From NCBI GenBank assembly GCA_012719195.1, contig JAAYAV010000323.1, positions 1 through 10,974 on the forward strand: a stretch of 10,974 bases of DNA. The letters run 5' to 3'. Origin of the DNA: Anaerolineae bacterium (GTDB lineage Bacteria; Chloroflexota; Anaerolineae; DRVO01). Every line of letters starts with the position of its first letter. The stretch's first letter is position 1. Both the position numbers and the translations under genes were made by a program. The notes under the pieces were generated by a model, which saw nothing but the letters and a program-made list of their open reading frames with translations, was not told the DNA's origin and did no database searches. Positions 1 through 6,150 of this stretch are shown here, piece by piece.

Positions 1-1
1 C

Positions 2-1087
2 CTACATCCACCCCGCCTCAAGCCCCTCCTCGTAGAGCGCCACCACGTTCTCCGGCGGGCTGACAGCCTGGATGTTGTGGCAGGGAGCGATGACATAGCC
101 GCCGCCCGCGCCGAGGATGCGAATGTTGTCGCGCACCTCCTGGCGCACTTCCTCGACGCTCCCGAAGGCGAGGGTATACTGGTTGTCCACCGCTCCATGG
201 AACACCAGCCGGTCGCCGAAGTCCCGCTTCAGCCCCTCTCGCTCCATGCCCGGGCAACGCCACTGGATGGGGTTCAGGATGTCGATTCCGGTCTCGATGA
301 GGTCGGGGATGATGTCGCGGGCGGCGCCATCGGTGTGATGGAATACGTAGACGCCGGCCTCGTGGGCCAGGTCCATCATCCGCTTCATCCGCGGGAGAAG
401 GAACTCACGAATGTGCGCCGGAGCAAAGAGCAGCCCCGTCTGGCCGCCCAAGTCCTCCGCCACGTAACTCAACATAACCTTACCAGACAGCTGCTCGTAG
501 ATGCGCTGGGTGCGCACGTAGGCCAGGTCGAACAGCTTGTCGAGGCAGTAGTGGACCATCTCCGGGTTGAGGACTAGGTCCATGTAGGCCTGCTCCATCC
601 CGCGCAGGCTCTTGTAGGTGAGGAACGGCTCCGATCCTCCCCCCTGGATGGGGTAGTCCTCCCAGCCACGGACCTGGTCGGCGAGGCCGGAGTAGTCCCA
701 CCAGTCGTGCTCCGGCCAGTGGTAATCGGCCTCGATCTCATCCACCGAGTCGTACTGGGCCAGGGGGTGGTAGATGGTCTCGTTGTAGACGCCGGTGCCG
801 TAGTCTACCGGACGGGAGCGACAGCCGAACACGTCCGTGTGCGGATCGACCTCAGGGCCCACGTAGCGAGGGCCGGCTGTGCTGCCGATGAGGAGCGGAC
901 CCACCGTGATCACCTTGTCGATGTGAAGGCGCTCATAGAGATCGCGCATCGTGGCGATTCCCAGGTGCCGCAGTAGCTTGTCCGTTGCCTCCGGGGTGGA
1001 CCAGTAGTCCATGGGGAGACGGTCCGGCTTCTCGCGCTGTAGCACTGCCTGCCAGCGCTCCTTGGGGGTCATGGATTCCTTGGGCAT
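2..1087 (-). CDS. Uroporphyrinogen decarboxylase (URO-D) superfamily protein, not heme UroD
   Basis: This 361-residue protein has the URO-D fold signature. It starts with a 'TPKERW...PDRLPMDYW' opening, has an 'FHHTDGA' strand (249-255) followed by 'DIIPDLIETGIDILNPIQW', and ends with 'PCHNIQ...PPENVVALYEE' (335 onward). The N-terminal RQAGR-type substrate motif of true UroD is not seen, so a heme role is unlikely. Family knowledge: such homologues include the MtaA/CmuA corrinoid-linked methyltransferases, where a His-x-Cys plus a distal Cys bind zinc. Here the matching residues look like His251-Thr-Asp253 and Cys336. The ATG at 1087 has GGAGG four bases upstream; a second ATG at 1072 is possible. 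The open frame continues to 1438 but that part overlaps the upstream esterase gene and is not used. The TAG stop is at 2-4, so the gene is complete. The gap to the upstream esterase gene is 40 bp, which suggests co-transcription. The substrate is unknown; a methyltransferase or demethylase role is inference. Confidence 0.85.
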   Translation of the reverse strand: MPKESMTPKERWQAVLQREKPDRLPMDYWSTPEATDKLLRHLGIATMRDLYERLHIDKVITVGPLLIGSTAGPRYVGPEVDPHTDVFGCRSRPVDYGTGVYNETIYHPLAQYDSVDEIEADYHWPEHDWWDYSGLADQVRGWEDYPIQGGGSEPFLTYKSLRGMEQAYMDLVLNPEMVHYCLDKLFDLAYVRTQRIYEQLSGKVMLSYVAEDLGGQTGLLFAPAHIREFLLPRMKRMMDLAHEAGVYVFHHTDGAARDIIPDLIETGIDILNPIQWRCPGMEREGLKRDFGDRLVFHGAVDNQYTLAFGSVEEVRQEVRDNIRILGAGGGYVIAPCHNIQAVSPPENVVALYEEGLEAGWM

Positions 1088-1127
1088 TGCGCCTCCAGAT
1101 GCCTCGGCGATGACGTTGCCGAGGTGG

Positions 1128-2180
1128 TTACTGCAGCCAGCGCTCGAGCCACTCCCAGGCCACCGTACCGTGCCAACGGTGTTCTCCGTCGAAGACGTCG
1201 ATGGCGAGGCGATCCTCCGCCTCGAGCAGCGCGTAGGCGCTCCGGGTGATGTCGTACTGCTCCAGGACGTTGGCGATGCCGCGCGGCCCGTTGAGCGGGT
1301 CGCGGGTGCCGGCCTCGATGAGCAGCGGGGTCGGGGCGATAAGGGCGCCGATGTCGCCCATGTCAGCGAACTCCCAGAGGTGGGGGACGTAGTTGCAGTC
1401 GCAGTTGCCGGAGAGGTGAAGGAGCGAGTCGCTGACACCGTAGAAGTAGCCGCTGATGACGGAGCATTCCACCCGGGAGTCCAGAGCGGAGAGGTACAGT
1501 GTCTGCAGCCCGCCGCCGCTCAGGCCGATGCAGCCAACCCGCGGGCCCCGGACCTCAGGGCGGGTGAGGGCGTAGTCGATGACTCGGCTCAGTTCCCACG
1601 CCCAGACGCCGGCCACGGTGAGGCCGAGTGGAAGCAGCATGTGGGCTAGTTGGTGGCAGGAGGACTGGAGCAGTTGGTCGTCGGCGGAGCTGAGTGATTC
1701 GCGCCGCTCACCGAAGCCGCGGGCGTCGGGGCAGAAGACGACGTAACCGCGCTTCGCCGCTTCCACACCGTAGGCGTAGTTGTAGAGCTTGATTGCCTCG
1801 GCGACGGCGGGCGTCAGGGCCACCCCGGCGGGTGACAGCTTCCCGCCGCTTCCATGCCCGTGGGGGGCGATGACTGCCCTTGCCGATCCCTCCAGGTTGT
1901 CCGGGATGAGCACATAGAGGGGCATGGTCACGCCGGGCTCGGTGTCTATCTCCACCCGCTGGCGGGTGTAGCCCTCCAGTTGCACCTCTTCGGTGACGCG
2001 CGGGCGAGGGTCGGCGGGGACGAGGCGTCCCACGCCCAGCAGCTCCCGAATCTTCCCCTGCAGCTGGGCCCGCCAGATCTCCCACTCGGCGTGTGAGCGG
2101 CAGTCGAACGCAAGACCTCGTCCGACGGCGGCGAGCCGGCGAACGAGGAAAGGCTCGGATGTGAACCGCTGGTCGGCCAA
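1128..2180 (-). CDS. Alpha/beta hydrolase, acetyl-xylan-esterase / dienelactone-hydrolase-like (Abhydrolase_7 type)
   Basis: This 350-residue serine hydrolase has an N-terminal helical cap (about 1-60). The oxyanion region 'PHGHGSGGK' lies at 106-114, 'RGYVVFCPDARGFGER' at 144-159, and the nucleophile elbow G-L-S221-G-G-G at 219-224. Likely triad partners are Asp294 in 'GTRD' and His334 in 'DGEHRWHG'. Layout and length fit the PF12715/acetyl-xylan-esterase-like group, which removes acetyl or other acyl groups from sugars and small esters. No signal peptide is seen, so it is probably cytoplasmic. The start is TTG at 2180, chosen because GAGGGGGG at 2188-2195 sits seven bases upstream and there is no in-frame ATG there. 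A candidate promoter lies about 45 bp upstream. It is followed after 40 bp by the URO-D-like gene, probably in the same transcript. The exact substrate cannot be assigned. Confidence 0.85.
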   Translation of the reverse strand: MADQRFTSEPFLVRRLAAVGRGLAFDCRSHAEWEIWRAQLQGKIRELLGVGRLVPADPRPRVTEEVQLEGYTRQRVEIDTEPGVTMPLYVLIPDNLEGSARAVIAPHGHGSGGKLSPAGVALTPAVAEAIKLYNYAYGVEAAKRGYVVFCPDARGFGERRESLSSADDQLLQSSCHQLAHMLLPLGLTVAGVWAWELSRVIDYALTRPEVRGPRVGCIGLSGGGLQTLYLSALDSRVECSVISGYFYGVSDSLLHLSGNCDCNYVPHLWEFADMGDIGALIAPTPLLIEAGTRDPLNGPRGIANVLEQYDITRSAYALLEAEDRLAIDVFDGEHRWHGTVAWEWLERWLQ

Positions 2181-2223
2181 GATGGCACCCCCCTCTGCGC
2201 GGAGTTGTCGGGCCTGTGGCGGG

Positions 2224-2251
2224 ATTATAGCGGCGAGGCACGGCCGTACAA
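2224..2251 (-). promoter_or_regulatory. Candidate sigma-70 promoter for the esterase/URO-D-like pair
   Basis: On the minus strand a perfect TATAAT (2224-2229) is preceded, after 16 bases, by TTGTAC (2246-2251). Transcription would start near 2217, leaving a leader of about 36 nt before the TTG start at 2180 with its Shine-Dalgarno. It lies in the 96-bp gap after the upstream amidohydrolase gene. The -10 is excellent. The -35 shares only TTG with consensus. Confidence 0.6.
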
Positions 2252-2276
2252 GGCCAGCGCTAGATCGCCGGTCCGC

Positions 2277-3014
2277 CTATCTCGGGCGCACGGTGTCGAG
2301 GAGCTCGGAGAGGTTGCCGCCCAGAACTCGGTCCAGCGCCGGAGACTCCCGCACGTAGGCCTTCACCTTGGCCAACTCGATCATCGGGGGGTAGTAGTCG
2401 CCCCCGCCGTCGGAGCCGAAGATCAGCTTGTTCGGTCCGAGCGAGCGCAGGGCGTCGCCTATCTTCCAGGGGCAATTGCTGTAGCTCGTGTCGAGCCAGA
2501 CGTTGTCGTGCCGCAGAGCCATCTCGATGAACCGGTCCACCATAAACTGGTCGTGGGACGAGCCCAGGTGGGCCATGACGAAGCTGGCGCCCGGCACAGC
2601 GGTCACGCAGTCCTCGGCCAGGTCGGGCCGGTTGACGCAGTCGAAAAGGACGGGCAGCCGGTAGTCGGCGCACTGCTCCAGGACTGGGCGGAAGAGCGCC
2701 AACGACGCTTCCCCGCGCAGTTCGCCAGCGTGCAGCTTCAGCCCGCGGAAGCCATGCTGCTCCACCGCTCTCTCCAGCTCGCGCTGGGCGATGAGCCCTT
2801 CTTCCGGGACAACGTGGGCATAGGGGATGAGGCGATCGCGGCCGGCAACGGCGCGGCGGGTGAGCTCGTTGGAGTCGTACGAGGGCAAGCAGACCGAGAA
2901 GACACAGGATCGGTCTACGCCGGCCTCATCCATCCGGGCCAAGGTCCGGTCCGGGTCGAGTTCCCGGCGAAAGACGTCTCCTCCCTTCACGTGCACGTGT
3001 CCGTCAATGACCAT
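2277..3014 (-). CDS. Amidohydrolase-2 family metal-dependent hydrolase (small form)
   Basis: The protein is 245 residues and belongs to the PF04909 type of amidohydrolase (ACMSD/decarboxylase-hydrolase superfamily). It opens with 'VIDGHVHV', giving the metal-binding H6-x-H8. It has 'RGLKLHAGE' (90-98), 'VMAHLGSSH' with His149, and 'LIFGSDGGGD' with Asp202. The strand-5 position, usually 'PV..H', reads 'PVLFDC' with Asp125, so one canonical ligand is replaced. The C-terminal 'VLGGNLSELLD' is typical of the family. The ATG at 3014 is taken because 'MVIDGHVHV' begins the fold; the longer open frame to 3449 runs through the AAC(3) gene. The gap to the upstream acetyltransferase stop is 5 bp and the Shine-Dalgarno is weak, so translational coupling is likely. 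The reaction may be hydrolysis or decarboxylation of a small carboxylate or lactone. The substrate is unknown. Confidence 0.87.
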   Translation of the reverse strand: MVIDGHVHVKGGDVFRRELDPDRTLARMDEAGVDRSCVFSVCLPSYDSNELTRRAVAGRDRLIPYAHVVPEEGLIAQRELERAVEQHGFRGLKLHAGELRGEASLALFRPVLEQCADYRLPVLFDCVNRPDLAEDCVTAVPGASFVMAHLGSSHDQFMVDRFIEMALRHDNVWLDTSYSNCPWKIGDALRSLGPNKLIFGSDGGGDYYPPMIELAKVKAYVRESPALDRVLGGNLSELLDTVRPR

Positions 3015-3019
3015 GGCCG

Positions 3020-3784
3020 CTACCAAAGGATGAGCTCCGGCCGCTCCCGCAGCACCTGTCGCGAGAGCGTCACGTTGTCGGATGCTGCCAGGAGCCGCCA
3101 GCGCGACAGGCCCACCCACGCCTCGCGGAGTACACCCTCGGCCTGGAAGACGCCTTCCATCCGTTCTAGGTGGCGGCGGATGCCGGTCTGGTAGCAGTTG
3201 TAGCGGAAGGCAGTCACCCGTTGCGAGCGCCCCCCGTCGTCCACGACCACAGCGTCGGGGAAGACGGCGTAGCGCAGGTAGGGCGGATGCTCGAGTTCCT
3301 CGGCGACGTGGAAGATGGTGTTGCAGCCCAGTCCGGTGCCCAGGAAGAGGGAGTAGCCGGCGCGCAGGTAGACCTGGCCATAGGGGGACGTCAGCGAGCA
3401 GGGCAGGCCGTCGTGGTGGGCGGTCAGCTCGCGCGCTCCCCAGCCCCAAGCGGCGGCGGCACTGAACGGGTGGTGACTGCGGTGGACGCCGGGCTGCCGG
3501 CGGAAGACCTCGGTGAGGGCGCCGGAGGTGGACGGCGAGCGCCGCACGTCGAAGACAACGTGGTCCTCGGCGGCGCCCAGGGTGAGCGTAGGCATGACGA
3601 GGGTGCCGTGCGGGCCGAGGACCGCCTGCAGGGCGGCGATGACCGTCTCGGCGCCGCCCTCGACGCGGCCGAACGACCGCAGCGACGAGTGCACCAACAC
3701 GGTGTCGCCGGAGACGAGGCCGATCCCTCTCAGGCCGGCTTCGAGGTCGGGCCGGGTCACCGCCGGCGGAGGGGAGGCGGTCAT
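3020..3784 (-). CDS. AAC(3)-family (YokD-like) aminoglycoside 3-N-acetyltransferase homologue
   Basis: This 254-residue protein matches the Antibiotic_NAT family (PF02522). 'DTVLVHSSLRSFG' lies at 27-39, 'GTLVMPTLTL' at 60-69, 'HRSHHPFSAAAAWG' at 101-114 and 'SPYG' at 133-136. The active-site segment 'GCNTIFHVAEE' (153-163) keeps Asn155, His159 and Glu162, which correspond to the NTSLHLAE motif of resistance enzymes. Characterised members move an acetyl group from acetyl-CoA to an aminoglycoside amine. Many genomic homologues have other, mostly unknown amine substrates. The length is normal. ATG at 3784 has AGGAG ten bases upstream. It sits between two amidohydrolase genes with a 5-bp gap on one side and 58 bp on the other, so it is probably part of their operon. 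The context argues for a metabolic amine substrate over antibiotic defence, but resistance cannot be excluded. Confidence 0.88.
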   Translation of the reverse strand: MTASPPPAVTRPDLEAGLRGIGLVSGDTVLVHSSLRSFGRVEGGAETVIAALQAVLGPHGTLVMPTLTLGAAEDHVVFDVRRSPSTSGALTEVFRRQPGVHRSHHPFSAAAAWGWGARELTAHHDGLPCSLTSPYGQVYLRAGYSLFLGTGLGCNTIFHVAEELEHPPYLRYAVFPDAVVVDDGGRSQRVTAFRYNCYQTGIRRHLERMEGVFQAEGVLREAWVGLSRWRLLAASDNVTLSRQVLRERPELILW

Positions 3785-3842
3785 GTTGGCTGAGCTCCTG
3801 TTGGTGCGCCCTCGCTCCCGGAAGTGGCGAGCTGATCGGGGC

Positions 3843-4610
3843 TCATCGGCCCGCCGGAAGGCCGAGGAGACGGCAGGCGTTCAAGCCCAACACCTTCGCC
3901 TGTTCATCGGCGCCGAGGCTGGACTCCAGCACCGCCTCGGGCGGCACACCCTCGCAGCCGTAGAGAACCTTCTCAGCTCCGGCGACGTGGACGGCATGCT
4001 CGATGAGGGCCGTCGGCGTGGTGGGCGGGAAGAACCGAGGCGCGAAGTGGCCGAGGAAGGCGGTGTCCACGTAGACGTGGCGGTGCTTCTCGCACAGAAC
4101 CAGGGCGGTGTACAGGTGTTCGCCGCCGAGATGGGCGAGGCAGAGTCTGAGATCGGGGAAGTCGAAGGCCACCTCGTCCAGATATATCGGGTCGCAGTAC
4201 TTGGCCAGCATGGGCACACCCATCTCTTGCATGTAGGGCCCCAGGTAGACCGTGCCCATGTGGAAGGTCACCACCAGGCCGAGCTCCTCGCAGACCTCGA
4301 ATATGGGGTACAGACGGCGATCGTTGGGGAAGAGGTGCTGGTCCATGGGCTGGAACTTCACCCCTCTGATCCCCGCCCGCGCCGCCACCCGGCGTAGCCG
4401 GCGGGCCTCCTCATCGGGGTCGGCGCCGGTGTCTACCCAATGAAAGGCGACGTACCGGTGCGGCTCGGCCTCTGCCATGTCCCGTGCCAGAGCGGCCGCG
4501 TCCGGTCCCACCGGCAGCAGCACGGCCATGTCAACGCCAAGGTCGTGGCACCGCTGTGGCACGGCGGCGGAGGGGTGCTCGTGGAAGTTCACCACGTAGG
4601 GCCTGGACAT
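3843..4610 (-). CDS. Amidohydrolase-2 family protein (second small form, divergent metal site)
   Basis: The protein is 255 residues and of PF04909 type, but only distantly similar to the other amidohydrolase at 2277-3014. It begins 'YVVNFHEHPS' giving H10-x-H12, then 'RGVKFQPMDQH' (82-92), 'VVTFHMGTV' with the strand-5 His117, and 'LCLAHLGGEH' with His160. The strand-8 position, normally 'fGSD', reads 'LYGCEG' with Glu220 in place of Asp. It ends 'VLGLNACRLLGL', the usual C-terminal helix. No signal peptide is seen. The ATG at 4610 has GGAGG six bases upstream, and a candidate promoter lies about 40 bp further up. It appears to be first in a three-gene unit with the acetyltransferase and the other amidohydrolase. 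Whether the Glu still binds metal is unknown. Confidence 0.85.
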   Translation of the reverse strand: MSRPYVVNFHEHPSAAVPQRCHDLGVDMAVLLPVGPDAAALARDMAEAEPHRYVAFHWVDTGADPDEEARRLRRVAARAGIRGVKFQPMDQHLFPNDRRLYPIFEVCEELGLVVTFHMGTVYLGPYMQEMGVPMLAKYCDPIYLDEVAFDFPDLRLCLAHLGGEHLYTALVLCEKHRHVYVDTAFLGHFAPRFFPPTTPTALIEHAVHVAGAEKVLYGCEGVPPEAVLESSLGADEQAKVLGLNACRLLGLPAGR

Positions 4611-4647
4611 GCGGATCCTCCCGGGCGGAAGCGAACAGATTCGATCC

Positions 4648-4676
4648 AGTATAGCCGCCTGCTCTAGGTGGCTCCA
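4648..4676 (-). promoter_or_regulatory. Candidate promoter for the amidohydrolase-acetyltransferase-amidohydrolase unit
   Basis: On the minus strand TATACT (4648-4653) is preceded after 17 bases by TGGAGC (4671-4676). It lies between the hairpin at the end of the M19-like gene and the ATG at 4610, leaving a leader of about 30 nt that contains GGAGG. The -10 is good and the -35 poor (three of six). Confidence 0.4.
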
Positions 4677-4678
4677 CC

Positions 4679-4708
4679 GGCCGGCCGACCTCTGGGCCGT
4701 GGCCGGCC
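4679..4708 (-). terminator. GC-only hairpin at the end of the M19-like gene, possible terminator
   Basis: Two copies of GGCCGGCC, at 4679-4686 and 4701-4708, are separated by 14 bases. They can pair as a perfect 8-bp G+C stem just after the stop codon, whose last base is part of the stem. There is no T-run after it on the minus strand, so this is not a classical intrinsic terminator. It could be a factor-assisted terminator or an mRNA 3'-end stabiliser. Confidence 0.4.
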
Positions 4709-5946
4709 TACTCGCTGGGATGGCCGGCGGCCCTAAGAACGTCCCCGGCTACCCGGAGGACGTTGCCGCCCAGTACCTTCTCGATGTCCTCGTCGGAGAA
4801 GCCGCGCTGCACCATGCCGACGGTGAAGAGGGGCCAGTTGGTCCAGGCCATGCTCTGCACTTGCTCCTCCGTGCCCCAGCCGCTGCCGGCGCCGCGGGTG
4901 CCCGGCCGCCAGTAGTTCTCCCAGCGGGCGCGCCGTGACGGGCGCGTCGGCACCTTCGCCGGCTCGGCGGGATCGGCCTGCGGAACGTAGGCGACATCGG
5001 TGCCGATGGCGACGTGGTCGGAACCGACCAGCCGGCAGGCGTACTCGATATGGTCGAGCATGGCGTTGATGTCGCCGGAGCGGCCGAGGAAATGGGGTAT
5101 GCAGCAGATGCCGATGTATCCGCCGGTATCGGCGATGGCCTTGATGACCTCGTCCGGCTTGCAGCGGGGGTGCGGGTTGATCGCCGCGCAGCCGGAGTGG
5201 CTGGCTACCATGGGGACGGTGGAGACCCGCGCCGCCTCCAGCGACGTCTGCCAGCCGGAGTGAGCCGTGTCCACGATGACGCCGACGCGGTTCATCTCCT
5301 CGACCACGGCCCGGCCGAAGTCGCTAAGCCCGGCGTTGGCCGTCTCCATGCAACCGTCGCCGATCATGTTCCGCCGGTTGTAGGTTAGGTGCATCATGCG
5401 GCACCCGAGGTCGAAGAACACGCTGATGTAGCGCAGCTCTTCCTCGATGGAGACCCAGTCTTCCGGGAGCGGCACGCCGTTGCCGGTGAACATGAGGCAG
5501 CGCTTGCCCCGCGCCTTGGCCTGGTGAATGTCTCCGGGAGTGGTAGCCTTGGCTATGACATCAGGCAGACGGTCAGTAACCCGGGTGAGCCAGGCCAGGC
5601 GCTTGAGGAGACGCTCGACGGACTGGCCCTCTTCGCCGGCGTTCTGGCCGACACAGGTGACGCCGGCGGCCTCCCAAGCCTCGAGCACCTCTGCCTTGAC
5701 GGCCTCGTCGTCCAGGAACCCAGCCAGGAGCGAGCGCTCGTGGATGTCCTGGAGTTCCAGTTCCGATGCCCCCGCTTCGACCGCCCGGTGCAGGGCATCG
5801 CCGTCTACCTTGCCGCGCGGTGCGAAGCCATAGGACTCCACCACGGTGCAGGACTGGTGCAACTCCAGGCCGTGCTCCAGTTGAGCCGCCGTGGGCTGTA
5901 GCTGGGCCAGGCCGGCCTCTCGCGCTCGTGTCATCCGCTCGTTCAT
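4708..5946 (-). CDS. Peptidase M19 (renal/membrane dipeptidase)-like protein with altered metal site
   Basis: The 412-residue protein aligns by eye with M19 dipeptidases. 'FFDLGCRMMHLTYNRRN' (177-193) matches the family's 'LGvRyltLTH..N' segment. 'VGVIVDTAHSG' gives His229, 'PMVASHSG' gives His250, Arg261 follows, 'VAIGTDVAY' gives Asp317, and 'IEKVLGGNVLRV' (388-399) is the C-terminal signature. Two canonical features are missing: the N-terminal DGHxD strand reads 'VVESYGF' (35-41), and the region of the bridging Glu reads 'FTGNG' (153-157). So only part of the usual binuclear zinc site is kept. ATG at 5946 is chosen because GGAGG (5953-5957) lies six bases upstream; the frame is open to 6114 without a better start. 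No signal peptide is visible, so it is probably cytoplasmic. Known relatives cleave dipeptides or beta-lactams. This one may act on another amide, or may bind its ligand without catalysis. Confidence 0.85.
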   Translation of the reverse strand: MNERMTRAREAGLAQLQPTAAQLEHGLELHQSCTVVESYGFAPRGKVDGDALHRAVEAGASELELQDIHERSLLAGFLDDEAVKAEVLEAWEAAGVTCVGQNAGEEGQSVERLLKRLAWLTRVTDRLPDVIAKATTPGDIHQAKARGKRCLMFTGNGVPLPEDWVSIEEELRYISVFFDLGCRMMHLTYNRRNMIGDGCMETANAGLSDFGRAVVEEMNRVGVIVDTAHSGWQTSLEAARVSTVPMVASHSGCAAINPHPRCKPDEVIKAIADTGGYIGICCIPHFLGRSGDINAMLDHIEYACRLVGSDHVAIGTDVAYVPQADPAEPAKVPTRPSRRARWENYWRPGTRGAGSGWGTEEQVQSMAWTNWPLFTVGMVQRGFSDEDIEKVLGGNVLRVAGDVLRAAGHPSE

Positions 5947-6040
5947 GAGCCGCCTCCGTATGGTGCCGTCTGTGCATGACCGCGCACGAAGCGTGCCAGA
6001 GAGGACGGCCATGGCCGCAGGCGCTCCTGCTGGGCGGTGT

Positions 6041-6069
6041 TTGCCGTCCGGCACCGGTTTCGCTAAGAT
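6041..6069 (+). promoter_or_regulatory. Candidate promoter for rfbB
   Basis: TTGCCG (6041-6046) and TAAGAT (6064-6069) are 17 bases apart in the 204-bp region between the divergent M19-like gene and rfbB. Transcription would begin near 6076, giving a leader of about 75 nt before the GTG at 6151. I found no equally good minus-strand promoter for the M19-like gene in this region. Confidence 0.55.
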
Positions 6070-6150
6070 GGCCAGCGGCGTCTGGTGTGCAACGGTGTCG
6101 TGCTCGGAAGGCACCCCAACGCCTGAGCCCTACGACCCAGAGGGGTGCAA

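Noticed and set aside
2..1087. Heme-pathway uroporphyrinogen decarboxylase (hemE)
   Set aside because: The RQAGR-type N-terminal motif is absent, the end matches URO-D-like methyltransferase relatives, and no heme genes are nearby.
1088..1438. N-terminal extension of the URO-D-like frame to 1438
   Set aside because: It overlaps the clearly coding 3' part of the esterase gene in another frame, and the added residues are low-complexity Ser/Thr/Arg. The family fold begins at the ATG with GGAGG at 1087.
2205..3194. 329-codon plus-strand open frame
   Set aside because: It is antisense to two genes with clear domain motifs, and its product is a compositional shadow without recognisable motifs.
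3015..3449. Upstream extension of the amidohydrolase frame (2277-3014)
   Set aside because: It lies wholly within the AAC(3) gene, is Arg/Pro/Gly-rich and precedes the 'VIDGHVHV' start typical of the family.
5947..6114. 56-residue N-terminal extension of the M19-like frame
   Set aside because: It contains no family motif, and the ATG at 5946 has an ideal GGAGG six bases upstream.
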